41,640 bases of DNA from Oscillospiraceae bacterium. GTDB lineage: Bacteria > Bacillota > Clostridia > Oscillospirales > Ruminococcaceae. The translations under genes were made by a program, and so were the position numbers. The stretch covers positions 1-41,640 of the forward strand of contig JAFYPL010000015.1 of assembly GCA_017547525.1 (NCBI GenBank), given 5' to 3'. This document shows positions 31,739 through 40,128 of the stretch, piece after piece (within the stretch, counting starts at the first letter, position 1; each line of letters starts with the position of its first letter). Under the pieces are notes generated by a model. It was not told where the DNA came from. It worked only from the letters and a program-made list of their open reading frames with translations, and ran no database searches.

Positions 31739-34408
31739 ATGTTTTTTGATTTGGATATTCTTACCCCTTACATAGAAATAATTCTGCCTGTTTCAGTTAT
31801 AATAGCCATTATGCTTGCACTGGTACCATTTATGGGCAAAAAATATGTAGCCAGAGCCAGATATTTTATATGGCTGATAATCGCTTTGAGATTGATATTT
31901 CCTTTCGATATCAACTTAAGTAAAAAGCCTACTCGCCTGATACACGCTACTGTGCCAGATAAGGTAATTATACGAGATAACAATTTCCATAATACCACAC
32001 CAGGCAACATTGACAGCAGCGATACAGTCGGAAACCATACTGAATCACCGATTGATTATAACAATAATTACAATACAGAAAATAATAACATTGATAATAC
32101 CATCGTTGATGTTCCACCCGGGGCCGAAGTAACATATACTGAAAGCGGAAATGTGATTGTTAAAAATAATCGTTGGGAAAATCCAGTAGATTTTTCAAAA
32201 TTTCTGCTTAGTACATTCCCGGTAATACGTATCAGCACTGTAATTGCAAATCTGTGGATTTATACTGCGGTTTTACTTATGATATATCACATTTTGCAGT
32301 ATTTTACAGTCAGAATCACGCTGAACAAAAATTCTGCACCTGATTCGATGGCTCAACAGCATCTTGATTATTTATCTGAAAAACTCGGTATCCGTAAAGC
32401 AATGAAAGTGTATCGTACTTCCAGTACTGGCACTGCAATGATAGTAGGTTTACTTTCACCTGCTATTTTCATACCGGATATTGATTACAGTACAGATGTG
32501 CTGGACATGGTGCTGTATCACGAACTTATGCACCATAAACGCAAAGATATATTGTATAAGTTCATTCTGCTGGTTGCATGCTGTATTCACTGGTACAATC
32601 CACTGGTCTGGCTGATGGATAGACAAGCTCAGAAAGATATAGAAATTGCTTGTGACGAAGATGTTATAAAAAATCGTAGTCAGGAGTTCAAAGACGCATA
32701 CAGCAGCAGTATCATCAGCATGATAAAAATGAACTCTAGTAAAAGACTGGCTTTCTCTACTGGTTTTTCTAATGACAAAAAAACTCTGGCAACCCGTTTT
32801 AAAAATATATATGATAACAGTATTAAACGTAGTGGTAAGTCTGCCATAGCTTTAATAATAGCACTGTGTATATTAAGTACCAGCCTTATTTCCTGTGCAC
32901 CAGAAAAGGCTGAGGAAGCCTTTCAGGTACCAGATCAAGCTATGGATTTTATACAGACATACTGTGAATATGAGCGTAGCTATGACTACTGGGATTACGA
33001 GAATTTCGGCATGGGTTTCTGGTATTTATACCGAAACAATATGATAAAAGATGAACATATATATCACTATGACGATACAAAGACAGCCGGTTATTACTCT
33101 GTACCTTGGGAACAGATGATGGATATATACCAATTTATGTTTGCACGGGAAATGCCTGCAGAGTGGTGGAGCATGTCTGACCAGGTCATCAGCACAAACT
33201 GGGCACTGGTACAATATGACCCACGAACACATCTGACTGTACTGGAAACAGAAAAAATTGATGAAAACACATTTACAGTAATTGTAGCCAGAGAAGCTGA
33301 TGGTGTACCTTTACATCACCTGCAGTTTGAAATGAGCAAACAAATCATAGACTATATACCGGAATATCTGACCGACAGATTTACAGCCGGTGAAGAAATA
33401 TGGCGTATAAAAAATGTGGTGCAGATAGAAAATATACTGAATCCCAATCCACAAACAGTGGAAATAAACAATATTGATGATTTCCTGTTGTTTGTCGATA
33501 ATGTAAACACAAACGGTTATTATATCAAAGGTAACACATATCTGCTTAACTGTGACCTTGATTTAGCTGGTATTGAAATTGACCCTATCGGCAGTCTGTC
33601 AGGTGTTTATTCCACTTCTGAAAAATACACTGATGCGTCCGGTGGTTTCTGTGCCACATTTGATGGGCAGGGGCATACTATAAGCAATCTGGAAATAATA
33701 TATGACGGCACTGATAACAGCAAATATAATGGCGGCATAGGTTTATTTACAAATATTGCCAGTGAGGGTGTAGTAAAAAACCTAAATATAGTAAATGCAA
33801 ATATAGTTTCCGTCAGTGATAAACCTTATGAAGACCATGGCAATAATATAGGCATACTTGCAGGTTATTGCACTGGCACTGTAATAAACTGTCATGTAAG
33901 TGGTAATGTACAGGGGTATGCCGGTGTAGGCGGAATGTTTGGGTATATCGGCGGACTTTCCACTACAGGAGATGGTGGCCATCGTGTAAATGGCTATGTA
34001 GAAAACTGTACATCCAACGCCACTGTAACAGGCTGTCAGGAAACTGCTCCTTTTGCAGGTATAATTCATTATGCAAAAATAGTGAACTGTTCTGCATCTG
34101 GCACATCAACAGGCATAGCCAACCCTTACGATGGTATCTATGATACACAGAAACCATGGCGCATAGCCGGCTTTGGTGGCACTGTAATATGCAGTGAACT
34201 GGAAAACTGCCACGCCGATACGAATCTGGTACTGAAAAACACCGCAAGAATTGTAGGTGCATTCTGCGCCACAAGAGAAACATCCTCTTTCAAAGACTGT
34301 ACTTATAACCCGGTCAAAGCAGGTAATTGGAAAGTTATAGGTTATGAATTTCATAACGGCTGGACCGGTACAGAAAATATAGGCGATGTAAAACCAATAA
34401 AACAGTAA
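31739..34408 (+). CDS. M56 (BlaR1-like) sensor metallopeptidase with GLUG-like ectodomain
   Basis: An 889-residue membrane protein. The N-terminal part has membrane helices and a zinc protease site HELMHH (from residue 261) with the third ligand in EIACDE (from 302), as in BlaR1/MecR1. Another helix ends in LISCAPE (Cys386), which looks like a lipobox, followed by an aromatic-rich domain (about 400-575). Residues about 600-870 are beta-helix-like with GLUG-type units (GGIGLFTNIASEGVVKNLNI, GNNIGILAGYCTGTVINCHV, GVGGMFGYIGG). The penicillin-binding sensor of BlaR1 is missing. It presumably senses an extracellular ligand and triggers BlaI loss. Confidence 0.85.
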   Translation: MFFDLDILTPYIEIILPVSVIIAIMLALVPFMGKKYVARARYFIWLIIALRLIFPFDINLSKKPTRLIHATVPDKVIIRDNNFHNTTPGNIDSSDTVGNHTESPIDYNNNYNTENNNIDNTIVDVPPGAEVTYTESGNVIVKNNRWENPVDFSKFLLSTFPVIRISTVIANLWIYTAVLLMIYHILQYFTVRITLNKNSAPDSMAQQHLDYLSEKLGIRKAMKVYRTSSTGTAMIVGLLSPAIFIPDIDYSTDVLDMVLYHELMHHKRKDILYKFILLVACCIHWYNPLVWLMDRQAQKDIEIACDEDVIKNRSQEFKDAYSSSIISMIKMNSSKRLAFSTGFSNDKKTLATRFKNIYDNSIKRSGKSAIALIIALCILSTSLISCAPEKAEEAFQVPDQAMDFIQTYCEYERSYDYWDYENFGMGFWYLYRNNMIKDEHIYHYDDTKTAGYYSVPWEQMMDIYQFMFAREMPAEWWSMSDQVISTNWALVQYDPRTHLTVLETEKIDENTFTVIVAREADGVPLHHLQFEMSKQIIDYIPEYLTDRFTAGEEIWRIKNVVQIENILNPNPQTVEINNIDDFLLFVDNVNTNGYYIKGNTYLLNCDLDLAGIEIDPIGSLSGVYSTSEKYTDASGGFCATFDGQGHTISNLEIIYDGTDNSKYNGGIGLFTNIASEGVVKNLNIVNANIVSVSDKPYEDHGNNIGILAGYCTGTVINCHVSGNVQGYAGVGGMFGYIGGLSTTGDGGHRVNGYVENCTSNATVTGCQETAPFAGIIHYAKIVNCSASGTSTGIANPYDGIYDTQKPWRIAGFGGTVICSELENCHADTNLVLKNTARIVGAFCATRETSSFKDCTYNPVKAGNWKVIGYEFHNGWTGTENIGDVKPIKQ

Positions 34409-34432
34409 AATGTGAGATATATGTAAAGGAAC

Positions 34433-34466
34433 GGAAAAGGCACGGTGTAAAAACCGTGCCTTTTCC
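34433..34466 (+). terminator. Terminator of the blaI-M56 operon
   Basis: GGAAAAGGCACGGT (34433-34446) pairs with ACCGTGCCTTTTCC (34453-34466), a 14-bp perfect stem 24 bases after the stop. The U-run is interrupted. Beyond it, to 34632, I see only AT-rich spacer. Confidence 0.82.
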
Positions 34467-34632
34467 CAAAGTATAAATTAATCAGAAGTGGAACAATCCT
34501 GTTGATCACATAAAGTTTTACAACATATATATAATATTAAACCTACACTGCTGATCATTGATTACACTTACTATACACCAAAACCACCAATACAATCAAG
34601 TAAAAATTAAAAACTTTTATATATTTCTCACA

Positions 34633-34661
34633 AAAGAGGCATAATTAAACTATGGCTCTTT
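34633..34661 (-). terminator. Terminator of the downstream C69 peptidase gene
   Basis: AAAGAG (34633-34638) pairs with CTCTTT (34656-34661) and, after one mismatch, CATA with TATG. On the minus strand it follows the C69 stop by 14 bases and runs into TTTTG. Imperfect but in the right place. Confidence 0.55.
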
Positions 34662-34675
34662 CAAACAGTTATATT

Positions 34676-36208
34676 TTATTTTACGTAGTATGTAAGAACG
34701 TTATCAGGAACACCCAATTTTTCAATCCATACATTTACGTTTTCCTGAATTTTGCCTTCACCGATAGTTCTTATCAACTTATTAGCCCATTTCCATGCTT
34801 CTTTTGCATATCTGTCAGTTGTATCTGCCAGTACTTTTTTAGCTTCTGCTTCGCCTATTTCTTTCATCACTGCATAAGCTTTTTCTACTGCAGCTTTTTC
34901 CTGTTCCCACTTGGCTTCCAGCACTGCTTTTGCCTGTCTTACGCCAGGTGCTGTGTTTTTGTAGTCAAACTCTGTAAGGAACTGGACTGTTCTGAAGGCC
35001 CACCATGCTTTTGCTGGGTCATATTCAAATTCTTCATCATCAACAAAGAAGTGGGATGCCTGTGCAGCCTGATAGCCCATCCATTCGTAACCTTCAGGAG
35101 CTTTTGTCATGGCCACAGGATAGAATGGCACGTAAGGCATCATACAACCTTTAGGGAATGCACGCAGCAGTCTTGTAAGATTTACATCTTCATTGAATTC
35201 TACAACGGAACTTTCGATAGTAGATTCATTACAGATAGTTGATGTAGGATAACGATGTGGATGAATTACACAGTTATCAGACAGGTCGTCTACCAAGCCT
35301 TCATTATGGGATGTGATAACCCGTTTTACATCATCAACAGTGTATTTCTTTGTTGCTTTCATTGTAAATGGTTTCAGTCCATCTGCAGGCAGGTCAGCGC
35401 CTGTAAGCAGCTTCCATGCTGTTCTGGAACGAGGTGGGTTCCACATCATGTCTGCATACTGATATGCTTTTGCAAAGTCAAAGTCAGACCAGTCGCCTTC
35501 CACTGCAGGTGTATACCAACCCCGGTTTATAGCATTCTGCACCAGATCTGGAGATGCATAGTAGTTTTCTTTGTCTTCAAAATCAATTTCATGAATTGTG
35601 AACCAGTTGGACATATAGTAAACTTCATCATCACCGATTCTTCTTGCAGCTACATTAAAACCTTTTGGAATCTGTACTGCCCATGCTTCGTTCTTATCAG
35701 CTACCTGATAGGAACGCGCAGAAATATATCCATATTTTTCTACCAGTTCAGCAATAATCTGTACTGCTTCTCTGGCTGTTTTAGCTCTTTCAGGCACCAG
35801 ACGACGAATAGCATAACCAAGACCATAATCTTCAGTATTATTTGCAAACGCAATTTCATCAGGTTTCTGATTTATATCTTTAGAAGGACCACAGGCATTT
35901 GTCATAACCGCTACACCAAATTCGTTTACTGCGCAGTCAGCAAATGAAATACCGCCCGGACAACGTACTTCTGACCAGAAATAACCATATGTTTCTTCTG
36001 GCTGTGGCACAACAGCTTTGCCGTCAGCAAAAGTAATCACTTCTCCAGCTTTGTGTTTTACTCTAGGTACAACATGAAGCTGAACAATAGCATCAGTATC
36101 ATCCTCATTATGCCCCATGATTACTTTACCTGTTGCTGATGCATTTTTACCGATAATAACTGTACTGCAGTTTGCTCTGTCGATAAATTTCTTCAACCTA
36201 TTTTCCAT
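34676..36208 (-). CDS. C69 family dipeptidase, copy B
   Basis: A 510-residue N-terminal-nucleophile hydrolase of the PepD/C69 family. Cys14 in ANCSTVIIGKNAS would become the nucleophile after removal of a short propeptide; MGHNEDDTD and YWSEVRCPGGISFADCAVNEFGVAV follow as in other C69 enzymes. No secretion signal is present, so it is probably cytosolic and cleaves dipeptides. ATG 36208 is chosen for its AAGGAGG SD; an in-frame ATG at 36259 has none. It is a paralog of the next gene, alignable along its whole length, and both share the same SD-to-ATG sequence GGAGGTCGTTTTATGGAAAA. Confidence 0.9.
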   Translation of the reverse strand: MENRLKKFIDRANCSTVIIGKNASATGKVIMGHNEDDTDAIVQLHVVPRVKHKAGEVITFADGKAVVPQPEETYGYFWSEVRCPGGISFADCAVNEFGVAVMTNACGPSKDINQKPDEIAFANNTEDYGLGYAIRRLVPERAKTAREAVQIIAELVEKYGYISARSYQVADKNEAWAVQIPKGFNVAARRIGDDEVYYMSNWFTIHEIDFEDKENYYASPDLVQNAINRGWYTPAVEGDWSDFDFAKAYQYADMMWNPPRSRTAWKLLTGADLPADGLKPFTMKATKKYTVDDVKRVITSHNEGLVDDLSDNCVIHPHRYPTSTICNESTIESSVVEFNEDVNLTRLLRAFPKGCMMPYVPFYPVAMTKAPEGYEWMGYQAAQASHFFVDDEEFEYDPAKAWWAFRTVQFLTEFDYKNTAPGVRQAKAVLEAKWEQEKAAVEKAYAVMKEIGEAEAKKVLADTTDRYAKEAWKWANKLIRTIGEGKIQENVNVWIEKLGVPDNVLTYYVK

Positions 36209-36257
36209 AAAACGACCTCCTTGAAAAACATTACTATTAATTTTAATATATCGTATC

Positions 36258-36286
36258 ATTTTAATTAAAGCAAGCTATTTTGACAA
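36258..36286 (-). promoter_or_regulatory. Promoter of C69 copy B
   Basis: TTGTCA (36281-36286), 17 bases, TAAAAT (36258-36263), each one mismatch from consensus, 49 bases before the start codon. Confidence 0.7.
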
Positions 36287-36307
36287 ATAACAATTTTTTG
36301 TTAATAA

Positions 36308-36334
36308 AAAAGTACGGCTTTTAGCCGTACTTTT
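36308..36334 (-). terminator. Terminator of C69 copy A
   Basis: AAAAGTACGGCT (36308-36319) pairs with AGCCGTACTTTT (36323-36334); on the minus strand a T-run follows. It separates the two peptidase genes into independent units. Confidence 0.9.
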
Positions 36335-36341
36335 AATATTG

Positions 36342-37850
36342 TTAATTTCTGAATTCTGGGTCGTCATCGTAAGCTTTGCAGTTTTCAAGAGCTTTTGCTT
36401 CGCCCAGTACAGTAACCATATAATTTGCCCAATCCCAAGCCTTCTGTGCCTGTGCGCATGTGTACTGTGTCAGGTATTCTTTTGCAGCAGCTTCATCAAC
36501 AGCTTTCAGTGCTTTGTATGCACCTTCAATAGCGTCTTTTTCCAGTTCCCAGCCAGCTTCCAGTTTAGCCATGCCTTCTTCGATTTTTTCATGTGTACCT
36601 TTGAAATCGAAGTCTGTAAAGTACTGTAACAGCTTAAATGCCCAGTATGCTTTAGTTGGGTCATAAACCAGTTCAGCATCATCTACAAAGAAATGTGCAG
36701 CCTGTGAAGCCATTGGAGTCATCCAGCTGTAGCCTTTTGGAACTCTGTTAAGAGCCGCTGGGTACCAAGGTGTATATGGACATACACATCCTCTTGGTGC
36801 AGCGCGCAGCATTCTTGTAAGGTTAGGGTCTTCGTTGAATTCCACTACCAGACTTTCAACTGTCATTGGGTTACAGATTGTTGTTGGCCAGTAGTAACCA
36901 CGGTGTGGGTTCTTTGTCAGGCCTTCTGTAAGGTCATCAGCTGTGCCAATATAATGTGCACGCATAACCTGTTTAAGGTCAGCAGCAGAGTATTTTTTTT
37001 CAGCTTTTCTGGAGAATACTTTCAGTTCCTCACCTTCAAGTTCCAGACCCTGCAGGATTCTCCATGCATTTCTTGCACGTGTGATATTATGTGGTTCCAT
37101 TTCGCCTTCCTGATATGCTTTAGCAAAATCAAAGTCAGACCAATCACCTTCAACAGCAGGAGTATACCACCCCTGTTCAATTGCATGTGTAACAAGGTTT
37201 GGAGATGCATAATAGTTATCTGCATCATTAAAATCTACTTCGTGAATTGTGTACCAGTTAGGAATATAGTAAACATGGTCATCAGGAACACGTTTTGCAA
37301 CGATATTAAAGCCTTTTGGAATCTGAACTACCCATGCTTCGTCCTTGTCAGCAATCTGATAAGAACGGGATGAGAAGTAGCCAAATTCTTCAACAAGTTG
37401 TGCAATAACCTGTACGCCTTCTCTTGCTGTTTTTGCTCTTTCTGCAACCAGACGACGAATAGCATAACCTACACCATAAGCTTCACGGTTATCTGTATGG
37501 CTGCCTGTAGCATCTTTACTTGGACGGCAAGCATTGGAAACAACTGCTACGCCCCATTCGTTTGCAAAACCGTCAGCAAAAGAAATGCCGCCTGGGCAAC
37601 GTACTTCTGACCAGTAGTACGCATAAGTTTCTTCAACCTGTGGAATCTGTGCTTTACCGTCAGCAAATGTAATAAAAGTACCTGGGTTATGCTTAACTCT
37701 TGGCACAACATGAGTCTGTACAACAGCGTCAGAGTCATCTTCGTTATGTGCAAGAAGAACTTTACCAGTTACAGATGCATTTTTACCTACAAGAGCTGTA
37801 GAACAGTTACCTTTATCTGTACCCATAAATTCATAAACTAATTTTTCCAT
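36342..37850 (-). CDS. C69 family dipeptidase, copy A
   Basis: A 502-residue paralog of the gene at 34676, with nucleophile Cys16 in GNCSTALVGKNAS, then LLAHNEDDSD, YWSEVRCPGGISFADGFANEWG and SYQIADKDEAWVVQIPKGFN. The two copies keep order and spacing of every motif but differ at many positions, so the duplication is old. It has its own promoter and terminator. Substrate preference may differ; the copies diverge most in the region after residue 100 and at the C-terminus. Confidence 0.92.
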   Translation of the reverse strand: MEKLVYEFMGTDKGNCSTALVGKNASVTGKVLLAHNEDDSDAVVQTHVVPRVKHNPGTFITFADGKAQIPQVEETYAYYWSEVRCPGGISFADGFANEWGVAVVSNACRPSKDATGSHTDNREAYGVGYAIRRLVAERAKTAREGVQVIAQLVEEFGYFSSRSYQIADKDEAWVVQIPKGFNIVAKRVPDDHVYYIPNWYTIHEVDFNDADNYYASPNLVTHAIEQGWYTPAVEGDWSDFDFAKAYQEGEMEPHNITRARNAWRILQGLELEGEELKVFSRKAEKKYSAADLKQVMRAHYIGTADDLTEGLTKNPHRGYYWPTTICNPMTVESLVVEFNEDPNLTRMLRAAPRGCVCPYTPWYPAALNRVPKGYSWMTPMASQAAHFFVDDAELVYDPTKAYWAFKLLQYFTDFDFKGTHEKIEEGMAKLEAGWELEKDAIEGAYKALKAVDEAAAKEYLTQYTCAQAQKAWDWANYMVTVLGEAKALENCKAYDDDPEFRN

Positions 37851-37894
37851 AAAACGACCTCCGTTGATATATACTAATATATCTTTATGATTTT

Positions 37895-37923
37895 AATATA
37901 TCATTTATCATAAATAAAATCAA
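37895..37923 (-). promoter_or_regulatory. Promoter of C69 copy A
   Basis: TTGATT (37918-37923), 17 bases, TATATT (37895-37900) on the minus strand, about 45 bases before the ATG. Confidence 0.6.
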
Positions 37924-37964
37924 CAAATTGGAATAAATTTTATTAATTATTAACAAATACATAC

Positions 37965-37995
37965 TTTATACAGTATAAACAAAACTTTATAAAGT
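37965..37995. promoter_or_regulatory. Two adjacent palindromes, candidate operators
   Basis: TTTATAC-A-GTATAAA (37965-37979) and ACTTTATAAAGT (37984-37995) are perfect palindromes five bases apart. They lie about 40 bases upstream of the C69 copy A -35 and a similar distance upstream of the divergent tRNA promoter. In AT-rich spacer chance palindromes occur, so a regulator site is only suggested. Confidence 0.35.
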
Positions 37996-38035
37996 TGAAC
38001 TGTTTATATACAAAAGTAAAAAACAAAATAAATAC

Positions 38036-38064
38036 TTGCATTTTTATAAAGGATGTGGTATTAT
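38036..38064 (+). promoter_or_regulatory. Promoter of tRNA-Ala
   Basis: TTGCAT (38036-38041), 17 bases, TATTAT (38059-38064), 20 bases before the mature tRNA 5' end. Confidence 0.75.
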
Positions 38065-38084
38065 GATCTAGCAATAAATTATGT

Positions 38085-38159
<75 letters not shown>

Positions 38160-38160
<1 letters not shown>

Positions 38161-38190
38161 AAGACCGGTTGTATAATCGGTCTTTTTTTG
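38160..38190 (+). terminator. Terminator of tRNA-Ala
   Basis: AAAGACCG (38160-38167) pairs with CGGTCTTT (38178-38185), followed by a run of T, immediately after the encoded CCA. Confidence 0.88.
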
Positions 38191-38197
38191 TACATAA

Positions 38198-38221
38198 AAA
38201 AGCTGCCTTACGGCAGCTTTT
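38198..38221 (-). terminator. Terminator of the MBL-fold gene pair
   Basis: AAAAGCTGCC (38198-38207) pairs with GGCAGCTTTT (38212-38221) around TTAC; a T-rich stretch follows on the minus strand, four bases after the stop codon of MBL copy A. Confidence 0.9.
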
Positions 38222-38224
38222 ATT

Positions 38225-39085
38225 TTATTCTTCAATTTCGATTATTGTACCCGCTGATACTTTGCTGAAACATTTTACACCGCGGGAAAAATCCGGGATA
38301 GCCGGGCCGGTACAATGGCACACACCAATGTGTTCAATACCGCTTTCGTTAAAATATTTTATTGTTTCTTCTACTCTTTGCTTGTTGTAAGGGGTCATAT
38401 GTGTACCGCCATACACAGCATGCACTTTTTCGCCCGGAAAGTGCTTTTTAACGGTTTCAATAATATTCATGATACCATTATGGGCACAGCCTGAAAGAAT
38501 AACCAGGCCATGTACTGTACGGATAACACATACCTGTTCGTCGCGGGCTTCATCCACTACATAATCTCCGGATGGGGTTTCCATACGCAGGTTTGGTGAT
38601 ATTGCTTCGATACCTCTTTGCACCGGGAAATTGCTTACAAGATAAATATCATCTGTAACCTTGTACAAATCATCTTCTATTACACGCATATTGTATTTGC
38701 CGTTTACAAAAAACCATTCCAGCGACATGCCTGGGCCGTTCATTTCCAGATACTTTGTTTTAGGGTCAGTATCTCCGTCAAAGCGGTGGTCCCAGTATTT
38801 TCTTACCGGAAAACCTTTGTGCAACAGAATCGGGCAGTCTGCGCTGATAAGGTCGTTTATTGTAGCAAAACCGGCAGAATGGTCATTGTGATTATGACTG
38901 AAGGCAACTACATTTACTTTTGTAAGGTCCACACCCAACTGATTTGCATTATGCCTTATGGCACCACGAAGACCGGTATCAAAAAGCAATGTTATATCGC
39001 CTTTTTCCACGTATACTGACATACCATGTTCAGCTATAAGATTATCTGAAAGAACCGAATTATCGGTTAAAAACACAAGTTTCAT
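38225..39085 (-). CDS. MBL-fold metallohydrolase, copy A
   Basis: A 286-residue metallo-beta-lactamase-fold protein. FSHNHNDHSAG is the H-x-H-x-D-H metal motif; later ligands lie in LSGCAHNGIMNI and GVCHCTGPA. The sequence belongs with the group often annotated as dihydropterin-ribofuranosylaminobenzene phosphate synthase (Mj0301-like), an annotation of doubtful value outside Archaea. It ends at the terminator 38198-38221 and starts 53 bases after the stop of its paralog, so the two probably share a transcript. Substrate unknown. Confidence 0.9.
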   Translation of the reverse strand: MKLVFLTDNSVLSDNLIAEHGMSVYVEKGDITLLFDTGLRGAIRHNANQLGVDLTKVNVVAFSHNHNDHSAGFATINDLISADCPILLHKGFPVRKYWDHRFDGDTDPKTKYLEMNGPGMSLEWFFVNGKYNMRVIEDDLYKVTDDIYLVSNFPVQRGIEAISPNLRMETPSGDYVVDEARDEQVCVIRTVHGLVILSGCAHNGIMNIIETVKKHFPGEKVHAVYGGTHMTPYNKQRVEETIKYFNESGIEHIGVCHCTGPAIPDFSRGVKCFSKVSAGTIIEIEE

Positions 39086-39138
39086 ATAATATTCCCTGCT
39101 ATAACTTAAAATAATACAAAGCTTTAATAAATCAGATT

Positions 39139-40002
39139 TTAATCATCAATTTCTATTGTAAGACCAGCACCAGTTTTGATATAACAATTTACTTTGTTTG
39201 CAAAATCAGCTATTGCAGGGCCTGTACAGTGGCATACTCCAGCGTATTTTATATCACTTTCATTAAAATATTTCACTGTTTCTTCCACCCTTTGCGGATT
39301 ATATGGCACCAGGTGAGTGCCACCGAACACACCATAAATTTTTTCATCTGGAAAATGTTTTCTAACGGTTTCAGTAATATTCATTATGCCGTTATGAGCA
39401 CAACCAGAAAGAATAACAAGCCCTTCTTTTGTTCTGATTACACATACTTGTTCATCACGGAATTCATCCAACACATAATCTCCGGATGGAGTTTCCATAC
39501 GGGATGACTGCCATATCCGTTCAATTCCCCTCTGTACTGGAAAATTACCTACAAGGTACATTCCATCAGCTATTTCATACAAGTCATCTTCTATAATGCG
39601 CATATTGTACTTTCCGTTTACAAAAAACCATTCCAACGACATGGCAGGGCCAACCATTTCCAGATTTTTTGCAGCTGTAGGGTCGGTATCCGGGTCAAAA
39701 CGATGATCCCAATATTTGCGTACATGAAACCCTTTATGCACTAAAATCGGGCAATCGGCGTCAATAAGGTCATTTATATGCAAAAATCCACCTGCATGGT
39801 CTACATGGTTATGGCTGAAAGCCACAGCATTGACTTTTGTCAAATCAATGCCCAAATGCTGTGCATTATCTCTTATGACACCAAAATAACCGGCATCAAA
39901 CAGAAGTTTTGTATCTCCTTTTTCAACATATACAGACATACCATGTTCTGGTGTAAGATTATCTTTAAGAACTGTATTTTCAGTTATAAATGTTAGTTTC
40001 AT
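39139..40002 (-). CDS. MBL-fold metallohydrolase, copy B
   Basis: A 287-residue paralog of the preceding gene, with FSHNHVDHAGG, LSGCAHNGIMNI and GVCHCTGPA at the same positions. The blocks MSLEWFFVNGKYNMR and ETPSGDYV are identical in both, so the duplication kept most of the fold intact. ATG 40002 follows a GAGGTC SD, and the promoter lies at 40032-40061. Metal ligands are complete in both copies, so each should be an active enzyme. Confidence 0.9.
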   Translation of the reverse strand: MKLTFITENTVLKDNLTPEHGMSVYVEKGDTKLLFDAGYFGVIRDNAQHLGIDLTKVNAVAFSHNHVDHAGGFLHINDLIDADCPILVHKGFHVRKYWDHRFDPDTDPTAAKNLEMVGPAMSLEWFFVNGKYNMRIIEDDLYEIADGMYLVGNFPVQRGIERIWQSSRMETPSGDYVLDEFRDEQVCVIRTKEGLVILSGCAHNGIMNITETVRKHFPDEKIYGVFGGTHLVPYNPQRVEETVKYFNESDIKYAGVCHCTGPAIADFANKVNCYIKTGAGLTIEIDD

Positions 40003-40031
40003 ATAATTGACCTCATATATTTTATACAGTC

Positions 40032-40061
40032 ATTATATAATTTAAATCATTGACAAGTCAA
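40032..40061 (-). promoter_or_regulatory. Promoter of the MBL gene pair with palindrome at -35
   Basis: TTGACT (40056-40061), 18 bases, TATAAT (40032-40037) on the minus strand. The perfect palindrome TTGAC-N2-GTCAA (40050-40061) covers the -35, a natural place for a repressor. Confidence 0.65.
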
Positions 40062-40076
40062 CGTATAAAAAAATAA

Positions 40077-40106
40077 AAAAGACTGTCTTTTTCAAGACAG
40101 TCTTTT
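40077..40106 (-). terminator. Terminator of hppA
   Basis: AAAAGACTGTCTT (40077-40089) pairs with AAGACAGTCTTTT (40094-40106); T-rich sequence follows on the minus strand, 23 bases after the hppA stop. Confidence 0.9.
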
Positions 40107-40128
40107 AAAATGCATTATAACATCAGTA

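Noticed and set aside
31282-34408. Beta-lactam resistance regulatory locus
   Set aside because: BlaI and M56 families are present, but the sensor lacks a penicillin-binding domain and no beta-lactamase is adjacent.
34652-35947. Long open frames antisense to the C69 peptidase
   Set aside because: Cys/Phe-rich shadow frames produced by biased codon use on the minus strand. No ribosome sites and no family resemblance.
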